64,000 nt of DNA from Mesorhizobium sp. YC-39. GTDB lineage: Bacteria > Pseudomonadota > Alphaproteobacteria > Rhizobiales > Rhizobiaceae. Positions 54,050 to 63,051 of the stretch are shown one piece after another (within the stretch, counting starts at the first letter, position 1; every line of letters starts with the position of its first letter). Below the pieces are notes generated by a model. The model had not been told where the DNA came from. It searched no databases and saw only the letters and a program-made list of their open reading frames with translations. Location: contig NZ_JAOWPS010000002.1 of NCBI RefSeq assembly GCF_025753795.1, positions 1,248,501 to 1,312,500 on the forward strand. Reading direction: 5' to 3'. The position numbers were made by a program, and so were the translations under genes.

Positions 54050-54493
54050 ATGCCAAGCACCGTACGTTTGCACCGCGTTCTGGCGACCAGCCCGGAGAAG
54101 GTCTACCGCGCATTCACCGAGGCGGATGCGCTGGCGAAATGGCTTCCGCCGAACGGCTTCACCTGCACGGTGCACAGCTTCGACGCGAAAGTCGGTGGCG
54201 CCTTCAAGATGTCCTTCCGCAACTTCACCACGGGCGATAGCCATTCCTTCGGCGGCGAATATCTCGAACTCGTTCCCGGTGAGCGCCTGCGCTACACCGA
54301 CAGGTTCGACGATCCCAACCTGCCCGGCGAGATTGAGGTGACCGTGAGCTTGAAGAAAGTGTCGGTCGGCACCGAACTCGATATCACCCAGGCAGGCATT
54401 CCGGACGCCATTCCGGCCGAGGCCTGCTATCTCGGCTGGCAGGAGTCGCTTAAGAATCTGGCAAGGCTCGTCGAACCCGAGATCAACCAATAA
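54050..54493 (+). CDS. SRPBCC/AHSA1-like protein
   Basis: A 147-residue START-like (Aha1/COG3832) fold protein. VYRAFTEADALAKWLPPNGF is the family N-terminal hallmark, followed by GGAFKMSFRN, and LGWQESLKNLARLVE at the C-terminal helix. Function unknown; it probably binds a hydrophobic ligand. Confidence 0.88.
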   Translation: MPSTVRLHRVLATSPEKVYRAFTEADALAKWLPPNGFTCTVHSFDAKVGGAFKMSFRNFTTGDSHSFGGEYLELVPGERLRYTDRFDDPNLPGEIEVTVSLKKVSVGTELDITQAGIPDAIPAEACYLGWQESLKNLARLVEPEINQ

Positions 54494-54562
54494 GGCCCGG
54501 GCGCAGCGACGGCCGGACGATTTTCTCGAATACCGTCCGGCCGTTCGATAAGCGACAAAGGC

Positions 54563-55567
54563 TCACGGCTCCTTACAGATCGGCACAGGCTGGGGCGGCG
54601 GTGCCGGATGATTCTTCTTGTATTGGGTGATGATCGGCTCAAGGATCTTTCTCGGCCAGAATTTTGGAGCGCCGATCTCCTTCAGGCAGGAGGCGTTCCA
54701 ATAGGGGCCAGCGCCCGACAGCGATCCACCGCTCGCCACTGTTTTCGCGACGGCGGCGATGTCGCGTGATTCAGGGTAGATGTAGAGCGTCGTCGGGTTG
54801 TCCTTCACCATTGGGATGATTTGCTCTGCGTCGGCCGGCGACCAGCTGGTGCAGCCATTGCTGCGGCCGGCGGCGTAGTTCACCAGTCTGCCAAACGGCA
54901 CGTAACCATCATGGTCGGCATATGAGCTGTTCGGATTTTTTCGCAGACACATCCCCCTCAGCAACGCGGCCGCGTGTCCGCCAATCGCTCGTTGCCTGGC
55001 GTTCGCGGCTTCACCTTCACCATCAAATTGCACGAAGGTGCGCAACAAAGCTGCCTGTTTCGCGCCGATACGGTAATAGCCTTTGAACGACGTTTTCGCC
55101 TCGCCGGTCATATAGGCCCCGCCGGCCGTCAATTCCGAATCCATCGCGTTGCCGAAGTTCTTCGCACACCGTCTCCCATTGGCGAAATTCGCGACCCCTT
55201 TCAAATTGCGGCCGCCGCCATGACCCGACGACACCGCGCGAAATGACTGCTTGGCTTCGCAGATGACGTAATAGCGGCGCCCCAGCACGCCATTGCCCAG
55301 ATCGCCGGGACGGGTCGCATCCATGGCAAAATAGCAGGGGTTCGTGACGGCACCCTCGCTCACCTTTTCCAGGTAGAGCGCGCGTGCCCTCTCCAGCACC
55401 ACTTGCGCGATTTGCCCCTCGCCTTTGCCGACATGCGCCTGCAGCCAGGCCGGGACATCGGACCGTTGCAACGCGGCAAAGGATCGGGCCGACGCCGTCA
55501 AGGCGATGACGATGATGAGCAAGCTGAGGATGTTGATGATACCGAGAGGAACAGATCTCAACCGCAC
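54563..55567 (-). CDS. YkuD_2-type L,D-transpeptidase-like protein
   Basis: A 334-residue exported protein, signal in residues 1-32. The middle shows GGAYMTGEAKTSFKGYYR and GHAAALLRGMCL and the terminal motif AAGRSNGCTSWSPADAEQII, which corresponds to the GRSxGC nucleophile motif of murein L,D-transpeptidase catalytic-domain (YkuD_2) proteins. A periplasmic role in peptidoglycan crosslinking is inferred. The His of the HGR motif is not obvious (SSGHGGGRN), so activity is unproven. Confidence 0.7.
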   Translation of the reverse strand: MRLRSVPLGIINILSLLIIVIALTASARSFAALQRSDVPAWLQAHVGKGEGQIAQVVLERARALYLEKVSEGAVTNPCYFAMDATRPGDLGNGVLGRRYYVICEAKQSFRAVSSGHGGGRNLKGVANFANGRRCAKNFGNAMDSELTAGGAYMTGEAKTSFKGYYRIGAKQAALLRTFVQFDGEGEAANARQRAIGGHAAALLRGMCLRKNPNSSYADHDGYVPFGRLVNYAAGRSNGCTSWSPADAEQIIPMVKDNPTTLYIYPESRDIAAVAKTVASGGSLSGAGPYWNASCLKEIGAPKFWPRKILEPIITQYKKNHPAPPPQPVPICKEP

Positions 55568-55751
55568 CGGGTCAATTCTCCTGCCAAAGCCGTTTTGCGA
55601 TTCCTTGCGGGTGTTGCCGCCGCGAATCGATCATAAATGGCCGCGCACCGATCGGCGAAACACATCTTGTTCAGCGCCCGCCAGCAAACCTGCATGAAGA
55701 CCGGACCTACACGGTTGTGATTGGTGCGACAGTGGTCGCGAAGGAAAGTCA

Positions 55752-57023
55752 CTACGTGACCTCGCGATCCACTCCAGGCGTTGTTGACTGTGAGCCTGCT
55801 CGTCCTTTGATGATGTCGTCCACCATCTGGCGCGCCTCCTCGGCAACGGCCGGTATGGTGCCTGATTTCCGCGTTAACGCAAAATCGAGGCCGGCGAAAT
55901 AGAGCCCCGGAACGGTGCCGATACCATCCTCATGTATGGGTTGGCCGGCCGCATTGAGGGCACCGGGAAGCTTCACCCATGAGAAGTCGCCCGAGAAGCC
56001 GGTACACCAGATTATCGAGGAGATGCCGCTTGCGGCCAGGTCGATCGAGCGGATTGGCGGGCTCGGCACGCAGGGCGCAACCGTTTCGGCTGGATCATCC
56101 TCGGCCGGCGGCGCATCGAGGCCGGCACGCTCGATGTATTCGTCGATCACTCGCTTCAAGTCGGCCGAGGCCTCGTCTGCGACGCGCATGTGCTCGCCGA
56201 CCTCGTCGCCGAAGGCGAGGCTGCCGTTCACAACGCCCGTGAAACGGCCGAGCAGGGTCACCCCTTGCGCGCTCAGCGATTGCAGGCTGATCGTGTGGGT
56301 CGCTCCCAGCAGCGGGCGCGGCGGCGGCCTGCCGTTTTCCAGGATGAGCTCCCGGCGGGGGACGTCGGCAAAACCCGATACAGTGAGCCAGTTGAACGAG
56401 TCGCCGCCGCGATAGCGGCGTACCAGGCGGCCAGTGCGGCTCGTCGCCAGAAACACCCGACGTCCGGCATGCACCAGATCCTCTGCAATCTGGCCGCCCG
56501 ACTGGCCGCTCCCGACCACCAGCACGGCGCCGTCAGCGAGCTCGGCCGGGTTGCGATAGGCAGAGGAATTGACCTGGCGAACTGTCGTCGGCAAGTCGAA
56601 CGACCAAGGCGGCCGGACCTGGCGGTTCTGATTGCCGGTTGCAATCACGATCGTGCGAGCCAGAAGCGTCTCGCCGTCAGCTGCGACTCGGTAGGCTCCG
56701 TCCTCGAGATTCAGCTGCTCAACAGCCACTCCGGTGCGCACCGGCAAGCGGTGCCGATCAACATAGCCTTCCAGATAGGCGACGAGTTCGTGGTGCGTTA
56801 TCGCACCCCAGGGGTCCGGACCGTCGTAGGAATCGCCGGGCAGCATGGTGCGTATGTTCGTCGAGTTCAGCCGGAAGGAGTCCCAGCGCTGCGTTCGCCA
56901 CGTCTCTCCTATGCAACCTCGCTCGAGAACATGGTGCGCGCAGCCATGTTGCTGCAGGAAATAGCTGACACCAAGCCCGGCCGAGCCGGCGCCTATGACG
57001 ACCGCATCAAGAACCCCTCTCAT
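55752..57023 (-). CDS. FAD/NAD(P)-dependent flavin monooxygenase-like protein
   Basis: A 423-residue flavoprotein. The FAD motif is GAGSAG (11-16) at the N-terminus and the NADPH motif GSGQSGGQIAED about residue 170. TWRTQRWDSFRLNSTN and IWCTGFSGDFSW follow the group B FMO/CzcO pattern. The ATG at 57023 has GGGGGGC upstream; the longer frame to 57185 is not homologous. Substrate unknown. Confidence 0.86.
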   Translation of the reverse strand: MRGVLDAVVIGAGSAGLGVSYFLQQHGCAHHVLERGCIGETWRTQRWDSFRLNSTNIRTMLPGDSYDGPDPWGAITHHELVAYLEGYVDRHRLPVRTGVAVEQLNLEDGAYRVAADGETLLARTIVIATGNQNRQVRPPWSFDLPTTVRQVNSSAYRNPAELADGAVLVVGSGQSGGQIAEDLVHAGRRVFLATSRTGRLVRRYRGGDSFNWLTVSGFADVPRRELILENGRPPPRPLLGATHTISLQSLSAQGVTLLGRFTGVVNGSLAFGDEVGEHMRVADEASADLKRVIDEYIERAGLDAPPAEDDPAETVAPCVPSPPIRSIDLAASGISSIIWCTGFSGDFSWVKLPGALNAAGQPIHEDGIGTVPGLYFAGLDFALTRKSGTIPAVAEEARQMVDDIIKGRAGSQSTTPGVDREVT

Positions 57024-57252
57024 GCGCCCCCCGCCAAAATTGAGGGCGATCGACACTGCGTTCACCCCGCAATTCGGCAGAATACTGCAAAGAGCCAATT
57101 CCGGGAATTCCAAAGGACGGAAGGCCACCCCCGAGGGCTGAAACCGGCCACTGACGAGCGCGGCACAATTGGCTGATCTTGCCAAACGAACCTATGCTGG
57201 CTCGGACTGGACAGAAGTCCTTTGGTTGTCCTTTGTGAGTCCTCTCCCATCC

Positions 57253-58752
57253 TCACAGCGCCAAACTCCCCTGCTCCGCCTCCCCGGCATTGGGGTCGCC
57301 CGGGGCCGTTGCCCAGGCGAGTTCCACCAGCGTCACGGTGCGTCGCCCGGTTCCATCGAGCTGGCAGACAATGAGGCCTTGCTCCTCGATATAGGTCAGC
57401 AAACGCCGGGCGCGGCGCAGCGAGTGCGAGCCATAGGCGCGGGCGATCGCCGCGTCGCTCGGGCAAGGCCAGCCCTCTTTCGCCGCGCGCGCGATCATCA
57501 TGAACACGCCTTGCATGTCCTCGGGCAGAAGCGAAGCGCGCACCGAGACATCCTGCCAGGCGTCATCCCCCGCCATGTCGGAGCCGAGGCCGGCGCGCGC
57601 CCGCGTCAGCATGCGGCGGAACTCCGGCAGATCCGGCACGGCCGAGGCGAGACCCTCGATCCGGCAGCGGACGACGAACTCCTGATAAAGCACGCCGATA
57701 ACACGAAAGCCCGCGTCGGGTTGCGCCAGAATGGCGCGCAGAACACGGTCGACACGCTCACGCCGCTGCGCCAGATCCTCGGCGCTGATCGGCGCCTCCA
57801 TTGGTTCAGGGCGGATTTCCAGCGCCGCCGACTTCGCCGCCATCAGTTGGTCGAGCAGGTCCGGCGACGACCGGCGCTGCGGCCGGACAGTTTCGGGCGG
57901 CGGCGCCGCCAGGATGATGGCTCGTGCGTCCTCAAGTGCGGCTTCCGGCAACGGCATCAGGCGCGGAGTGCCATTGCGCGGACTTGTATCCGTCGGGCCG
58001 ATGCGCACGCCCAGCGGACGGCGCGACAGCGCCGGGCCAAGCGCCATGAATTGTCCGCGCTCCAGGTCGCGAAAGGCCTCCGCCTGCCGCCGCTCCATGC
58101 CGAGAAGGTCGGCCGCGCGCGCCATGTCGATATCGAGAAAGGTCCGGCCCATGAGGAAATTGGAAGCCTCGGCGGCGACGTTCTTGGCAAGCTTGGCCAG
58201 CCGCTGCGTGGCGATGATCCCGGCAAGCCCGCGTTTGCGGCCCCGGCACATCAGATTGGTCATGGCGCCGAGCGAGAGCTTGCGCGCCTCGTCCGAAACC
58301 TCGCCGGCGACCGCCGGCGCGAAGAGCTGCGCCTCGTCCACCACCACCAGCATCGGGTACCAGTGATCGCGGGCGACCTCGAACAGCCCGCCGAGGAAGG
58401 CGGCGGCGCGCCGCATCTGGTTCTCGGCGTCGAGCCCTTCGAGATTGAGCACCGTCGAGACGCGATGGATGCGCGCCCGCTCACCGGCGCTCTGCAGACC
58501 GCGCTCGGTATGCTCCTCGGCATCGATAACCAGATGGCCAAAACGGTCGCCCAGCGACACGAAATCGCCTTCGGGGTCGATGATGGTCTGCTGCACCCAG
58601 GGCGCGCTCTGTTCCAGCAACCGCCGCAGCAGATGCGATTTGCCGGAGCCCGAATTGCCCTGCACCAGCAGGCGGGTCGCCAGCAGTTCCTCAAGATCCA
58701 GCGCCGCCGGAGTACCCGCGCTCGTGTGCCCCATCTCGATCGCAACGGTCAT
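57253..58752 (-). CDS. HerA/DUF87-like ATP-binding protein
   Basis: A 499-residue P-loop ATPase of the HerA/FtsK superfamily. Walker A GNSGSGKSHL (32-41), Walker B LVVVDEAQLF (Asp139, Glu140), then GIIATQRLAKLAKNVAAEASNFLMG with the arginine-containing motif, and a long C-terminal region with winged-helix-like character (about 380-470). No NurA nuclease gene is adjacent. Possible role in DNA end processing or plasmid/phage defence, inferred only from the family. Confidence 0.85.
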   Translation of the reverse strand: MTVAIEMGHTSAGTPAALDLEELLATRLLVQGNSGSGKSHLLRRLLEQSAPWVQQTIIDPEGDFVSLGDRFGHLVIDAEEHTERGLQSAGERARIHRVSTVLNLEGLDAENQMRRAAAFLGGLFEVARDHWYPMLVVVDEAQLFAPAVAGEVSDEARKLSLGAMTNLMCRGRKRGLAGIIATQRLAKLAKNVAAEASNFLMGRTFLDIDMARAADLLGMERRQAEAFRDLERGQFMALGPALSRRPLGVRIGPTDTSPRNGTPRLMPLPEAALEDARAIILAAPPPETVRPQRRSSPDLLDQLMAAKSAALEIRPEPMEAPISAEDLAQRRERVDRVLRAILAQPDAGFRVIGVLYQEFVVRCRIEGLASAVPDLPEFRRMLTRARAGLGSDMAGDDAWQDVSVRASLLPEDMQGVFMMIARAAKEGWPCPSDAAIARAYGSHSLRRARRLLTYIEEQGLIVCQLDGTGRRTVTLVELAWATAPGDPNAGEAEQGSLAL

Positions 58753-58889
58753 GTCTCGACTCTCCTTGGCCGAGAGGGCTTATCAACCCGATCGCAGCCC
58801 GTCGAGCACTCATGGCCGACAGCTCCCGTCTGCGCACAGGCTGTACGCGGATGGCCATTGTGACGTCGCGACTTCGTAGCGCTCGGCGA

Positions 58890-60116
58890 TTATGAAACAG
58901 ACTCGATTCCCGTGGCTCCGGGCCGGAAAAGCAGCAGCGCGAGTCCGCCGACCAGAACCACATTGACCAATGCAAGTGCTGACAGCACCGCAAGCATGCC
59001 ATGCGCACCGGCTTGTTCGATAAGCAGCGCGCCCATGGAAGGGGCGGCGGCTTGAGCAATCAGGCTTGGCATGGCCAGACGACCCATAAGCCTGGCATAG
59101 CCGGAGGCGCCGAACAGGGCGAGTGGCAACGTCCCCCTGGCAATTGATTCCAGGCCGATGCCGGCGCCGTAAAACGCCAGGGCTAACGGGACGATCGGCA
59201 TTCCCATCCAGAGAGCCAACACCCCGATCGCCACACATCCGACCGATACGACCTTTGTCCATATCGGGTGGTGATAGCGGGCAATGACCATCTCGACTGC
59301 GCGTGCGCCGACTTGCGACGGACCAACAAGCGCGCCCAGGCCTACCGCGGCGGCCAGCGCCATGCCGCTCGACTGGAGAACAGTCAGAAGGTGGACCGAG
59401 AGGGTGGAGGATATGACCGCTGCGAGCGTTATGGTTATGGCCAGGATGACCATGACCGGCGTCGATCTCGTCCTTGGTGTGGAAGCCATGACCATATTCT
59501 GGTCGGCTTGGCCGGCGGAACCGGCAACGCCGCGCGGCAGGATGAGGAGATATAGCGGCAGCGCGATCAGCAATTGTACGGCGGCATAGGTCAGGCATGT
59601 TCCACGCCACCCGATCTCCCCCATCAGAAAGGCCGAGAGCGGCCAGCAGATGGTGCTTGCAAAGCCGCCGAAGAGCGTAAGGCTGGTGATGGCGGATCTT
59701 GCCCCATGGCCGTAGAGGCGACCCAGGGTCGCGAAGGCGGCGTCATAAAGACCGGCCCCCATCCCAAGGCCAATCACCAGCCATGCCGCTATATAAACGA
59801 TCAGGTTGGGAGCGGCAGCCAACCCAATCTGTCCGATCCCGATGAAAAGCGCGCTGGTCGCCAGGACATTTCGCCCGCCACGCTTCTCGATGGCAATCCC
59901 CACATAGGGCGAGATCAACCCGGCAATCAGCAATCCGAGGGACAGCCCTCCAACAACCCATGCCAGTGGCCAGCCTGTCTCGGCCGCGACTGTCGGCGCA
60001 ATGACGGCCGGGAGATAGTAGGACGACCCCCATGCCATGATCTGCGTTACGCCCAATGCCGCGACGATCGTGCGGCGGCGGCGCATGACGGCCGTGGAAG
60101 GCGGCACAAGGCTCAT
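58890..60116 (-). CDS. MFS transporter of the arsenic cluster
   Basis: A 408-residue MFS permease with about 12 membrane spans, starting MSLVPPSTAVMRRRR. Its ATG overlaps the stop of the flavoprotein gene (ATGA), so the two are translationally coupled. MFS permeases of arsenic clusters (ArsJ, ArsK and others) export modified arsenicals, so export of the flavoprotein product is the natural inference. An upstream extension of the frame reads antiphase through the flavoprotein's Cys tail and was rejected. Confidence 0.86.
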   Translation of the reverse strand: MSLVPPSTAVMRRRRTIVAALGVTQIMAWGSSYYLPAVIAPTVAAETGWPLAWVVGGLSLGLLIAGLISPYVGIAIEKRGGRNVLATSALFIGIGQIGLAAAPNLIVYIAAWLVIGLGMGAGLYDAAFATLGRLYGHGARSAITSLTLFGGFASTICWPLSAFLMGEIGWRGTCLTYAAVQLLIALPLYLLILPRGVAGSAGQADQNMVMASTPRTRSTPVMVILAITITLAAVISSTLSVHLLTVLQSSGMALAAAVGLGALVGPSQVGARAVEMVIARYHHPIWTKVVSVGCVAIGVLALWMGMPIVPLALAFYGAGIGLESIARGTLPLALFGASGYARLMGRLAMPSLIAQAAAPSMGALLIEQAGAHGMLAVLSALALVNVVLVGGLALLLFRPGATGIESVS

Positions 60117-61501
60117 GCCGCGACGCCACAGCCGCATCCCGCCTTGCCGCCCGCCTTTGCCTCGGCGTCCGCGACGCAGCAGGCATCGACCGCCGCCGGC
60201 GCCGGCCCGCCGCAGCAACCTTGCGATGAAGTGTCTGAAACAGATACCGGCACCACGCAAACGCCGGTCTCGGGCAATGCCAGTTGCACGGCATCGGCCG
60301 CCGCCATGTCGCCGGCGATCACAGCTGCGACCGAGCGGACCTGCTCGTAGCCCGTCAGCAGCAGAAACGTCGGTGCCCGGCCATAGCTCTTGATTCCAAC
60401 CGTATAGAAATCCTGTTCCGGGTGGCTGAGTTCGCGATGCCCATGCGGCGGCACGTCACCGCATGAATGTTCGTTGGGATCGATGAGCGGCCCCAGCGCC
60501 TTGACGCTTTCGAGCCACGGATCGAGATCCAATCGAAGCTCCCGAGTCAAGGCGAGGTCGGGGCGCTGGCCCGTCGCGGCGATGATCCGGTCGACAGGGC
60601 CGAGCCTGCGCAATCCGTCCGTCGTTTGCCCCTCGACCACCAGGCGGCCGTCGACCTCGCGGATGGCAATTGTGGCAAAGCCCGTCACCAGCCGGACGCG
60701 GCCGCTCTCGACGAGATCGCGTGTATCGGAACCAAGCTCGCCCCGCGCCGGCAAGGCATCGGCATCACCGCCGCCATAGATGCGCACAAGATCGGTGCCG
60801 CGCGTCACCCATAGTGCCGAGGTGCCCGGTTCGGTTTCCGCTAGCCTGTCCAGGTCCAGCAGGGCATTTGCGGCGGAGTGGCCGGAACCGGCCACCAAGG
60901 TCACCCGGCCCGCATAGACCTGACGGTCCCGGCCGAGGACATCCGGTATGCCATAGGCAATCCGGCTGCCGAACTCGATCTCGCCTTCGGCCGCAATACC
61001 GCCCGCACCGAGCGGGTTCGGCGTCCGCCATGTGCCGGAGGCATCGATGACCGCGCGGGCGTTGTCCCGGCGCATGCCATTTGCGGTCTCGACCACAAGC
61101 ATGAAGGGTTTTTGTTCGCGCCCCTTGCTCGGAACCTTGTCGGCGCCCCAGCGGGAAACGGCGACGACACGGGCATTGGTCTCGATAGACGGCGCCAGTT
61201 CGAAAAGCCTTGCGAGCGGAGCGAGATATCGCTCGACGATTTCATCGGCCGTGGGGAAAGCCTCCGGCTCCGGCATGTGCCAGCCATGGCTTTCGAGAAG
61301 TTTTCGAGCGACCGCATCGACACAGTAGCGCCACGGCGTAAAAACCCGCACATGGCCCCAGTCCCGCAGGTTCGATCCGACCTGTGACCCGGCCTCATAG
61401 AGCTTGACCGGCAGACCGCGGCTGATGAGTTGCGCCGCCGCTGCCAGTCCGACCGGTCCGCCGCCGATGATGGCGACCGGGAGAGTGCTGTCAGAAACCA
61501 T
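60113..61501 (-). CDS. ArsO-like flavoprotein with cysteine-rich tail
   Basis: A 462-residue FAD/NAD(P)H-dependent oxidoreductase. The FAD motif is GGGPVG (13-18), VAGSGHSAANAL is the NADPH motif, and IIAATGQRPDLALT the C-terminal FAD segment. The last 50 residues contain seven cysteines, C415, CC429/430, CC441/442, C456 and C458, in a Gly/Ala-rich context. The vicinal CC pairs resemble metalloid-binding sites in ArsR and ArsD. Comparable flavin monooxygenases in ars clusters are called ArsO. An operator palindrome sits 13-36 bases upstream of the ATG. Confidence 0.85.
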   Translation of the reverse strand: MVSDSTLPVAIIGGGPVGLAAAAQLISRGLPVKLYEAGSQVGSNLRDWGHVRVFTPWRYCVDAVARKLLESHGWHMPEPEAFPTADEIVERYLAPLARLFELAPSIETNARVVAVSRWGADKVPSKGREQKPFMLVVETANGMRRDNARAVIDASGTWRTPNPLGAGGIAAEGEIEFGSRIAYGIPDVLGRDRQVYAGRVTLVAGSGHSAANALLDLDRLAETEPGTSALWVTRGTDLVRIYGGGDADALPARGELGSDTRDLVESGRVRLVTGFATIAIREVDGRLVVEGQTTDGLRRLGPVDRIIAATGQRPDLALTRELRLDLDPWLESVKALGPLIDPNEHSCGDVPPHGHRELSHPEQDFYTVGIKSYGRAPTFLLLTGYEQVRSVAAVIAGDMAAADAVQLALPETGVCVVPVSVSDTSSQGCCGGPAPAAVDACCVADAEAKAGGKAGCGCGVAA

Positions 61502-61514
61502 AACACACCTTCTA

Positions 61515-61536
61515 TATTTCTAGGACTATGGAAATA
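61515..61536. promoter_or_regulatory. Candidate ArsR operator in front of the flavoprotein gene
   Basis: TATTTC-N10-GAAATA palindrome (61515-61520, 61531-61536) just upstream of the ATG at 61501. Same arms and same 10-base spacing as the site at 61909. Confidence 0.65.
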
Positions 61537-61547
61537 GTCGGCAAAAA

Positions 61548-61868
61548 TTACGCGGCTGCCTCGCCGGAAGTCGGGGCGCACGCGGCATCGGCGCAGCATT
61601 CATCGGCGAGAAAACCGAGTAGTTCGTTCATGACAGGATAATTGGCGCGGCAGATCAGCGTCGTTGCCTGGCGTTCCTGGGTGACCAGGCCGGTCAGGAT
61701 GAGCCGGTGGAGATGATGCGACAGGGTCGACGCGGCGATGCCCAGCGTCTCTTGCAGATAACCGACCGGTCGCCCGGCCTCGCCTGCCCTGACCAGCGTG
61801 CGATAGAGATTGAGCCGCCTCGGATTGCCGAGCGCCTCGAGCTGTCTTGCTGCTTGTTCGAGTTTCAT
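61548..61868 (-). CDS. ArsR family metalloregulator 2
   Basis: A 106-residue ArsR/SmtB winged-helix repressor: GNPRRLNLYRTLVRAGEA, then LGIAASTLSHHLHRLILTGLV (recognition helix). The C-terminal Cys91-Cys92-x4-Cys97 cluster is a probable As(III)-binding site, located at the C-terminus rather than in the DNA-binding helix as in E. coli ArsR. Separate from arsR1 by the core genes. Sits directly before the flavoprotein gene, 46 bases apart. Confidence 0.92.
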   Translation of the reverse strand: MKLEQAARQLEALGNPRRLNLYRTLVRAGEAGRPVGYLQETLGIAASTLSHHLHRLILTGLVTQERQATTLICRANYPVMNELLGFLADECCADAACAPTSGEAAA

Positions 61869-61907
61869 GGAAATAGGCTAGCGCCTACTCGCGCGTGCCG
61901 TCAAGTG

Positions 61908-61931
61908 CTATTTCCATGATTATCGAAATAG
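61908..61931. promoter_or_regulatory. Candidate ArsR operator in front of arsR2
   Basis: CTATTTC-N10-GAAATAG palindrome (7-bp arms 61908-61914 and 61925-61931) in the 69-base spacer between arsC (Grx) and arsR2. A half copy, GAAATAG, lies at 61870-61876 next to the arsR2 ATG. Confidence 0.68.
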
Positions 61932-61937
61932 AGGTCT

Positions 61938-62360
61938 TCAGATGAGGCGCCGCCCCGACGCATCGATCACCACTTCGCCGTCTTCCTTGGTGAACGGCCC
62001 GATATCGGGATTGGGCAGGATGTCGAGAACCACTTCAGACGGCCGTGCCAGGACGACACCGAGCGGGCTCACCACGATCGGCCGGTTGATCAGGATTGGA
62101 TGCGCCAGCATGAAATCGATGATCTCGTCATCGCTCCACTTCGGGTCGCCGAGCTTGAGTTCGGCGTAAGGCGTACCCTTCTCGCGCAGCAATTCGCGCG
62201 GCGTCATCCCCATTGCGGCGATAAGCTCGACCAGCCGTTCTCGCGACGGCGGGTTTTTCAGATACTCGATCACCTCCGGCTCCTCGCCGGACTGTTTGAT
62301 GATGGCCAACGTGTTGCGCGACGTGCCGCAGTCGGGGTTGTGGTAAATGGTAACGGTCAT
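61938..62360 (-). CDS. arsC: Glutaredoxin-type arsenate reductase
   Basis: A 140-residue ArsC of the glutaredoxin-coupled family: IYHNPDCGTSRNTL holds the catalytic Cys11 and the His-x3-Cys-x3-Arg pattern, and HPILINRPIVVSPLGVVLARPSE the Arg that binds arsenate. Reduces arsenate to arsenite. Its ATG overlaps the aqpS stop (ATGA). A second, unrelated ArsC lies upstream in the same cluster. Confidence 0.94.
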   Translation of the reverse strand: MTVTIYHNPDCGTSRNTLAIIKQSGEEPEVIEYLKNPPSRERLVELIAAMGMTPRELLREKGTPYAELKLGDPKWSDDEIIDFMLAHPILINRPIVVSPLGVVLARPSEVVLDILPNPDIGPFTKEDGEVVIDASGRRLI

Positions 62361-63046
62361 TCGGCAGCCTTCATCTGTTCGATTGGCTTGGGTTCGGCGA
62401 GCAGCCATCCTGCCAAAATCATTGCAAGCAGTGCGCCGAGAAATTCGGCGAGGATGAATCCCGGCAGGTCGACAGGACGGATGCCGGCGAAAGTATTGGA
62501 GAAGGCCCGCGCGATGGCGACGGCCGGATTGGCGAAGGACGTCGATGCCGTGAACCAGTAGGCTGCGGTGATGTAGAGCCCGACCAGCCACGGAATTGCA
62601 TCCAAGCGGAAGCGAAGACCCGCAAGGATGGTGAAGACCAGGCCGAAGGTGGCCACCACTTCCGCAAGCCATTGTCCGCTTCCCGTTCTGGCCGTCTCGG
62701 CTACTTGCAGAATTGGCTGCTCGAACATGGCATGCGCCAGAAACGTCCCGGCAAGGCCGCCCGCGACTTGCGCCAGGAGATAGGCCAGTGCGGCGTTCGC
62801 CCCTATCTCCCGCCTGAGCGCAAAGACCAGCGTCACCGCCGGATTGAAATGCGCGCCCGAGATCGGGCCGAGTATGGTGATCAGCACCACAAGGATCGCC
62901 CCTGTCGGCAAGGTGTTGCCGAGCAGGGACACGGCGACGTCATCGCTCAAACGGTCCGCCATGATGCCCGAACCGACCACCGTGGCGACGAGCATCGCCG
63001 TGCCGAGCGCTTCCGCGACGATGCGACGGGATAGGTCAGCTGCCAT
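62357..63046 (-). CDS. aqpS: Aquaglyceroporin AqpS, arsenite channel
   Basis: A 229-residue MIP-family channel with six membrane helices and two NPA loops, HFNPAVT (Asn68) and FANPAVAIAR (Asn173). The second NPA is followed by Val176 instead of the usual filter Arg, which should widen the pore. Known in Sinorhizobium: AqpS replaces ArsB/Acr3, letting arsenite made by ArsC leave down its gradient. Here it lies between the two ArsC genes. Confidence 0.93.
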   Translation of the reverse strand: MAADLSRRIVAEALGTAMLVATVVGSGIMADRLSDDVAVSLLGNTLPTGAILVVLITILGPISGAHFNPAVTLVFALRREIGANAALAYLLAQVAGGLAGTFLAHAMFEQPILQVAETARTGSGQWLAEVVATFGLVFTILAGLRFRLDAIPWLVGLYITAAYWFTASTSFANPAVAIARAFSNTFAGIRPVDLPGFILAEFLGALLAMILAGWLLAEPKPIEQMKAAE

Positions 63047-63051
63047 GATCT

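Noticed and set aside
57253..58752. Complete HerA-NurA or antiphage island
   Set aside because: No nuclease, Argonaute, Sir2 or other defence partner lies nearby; only the single ATPase is supported.
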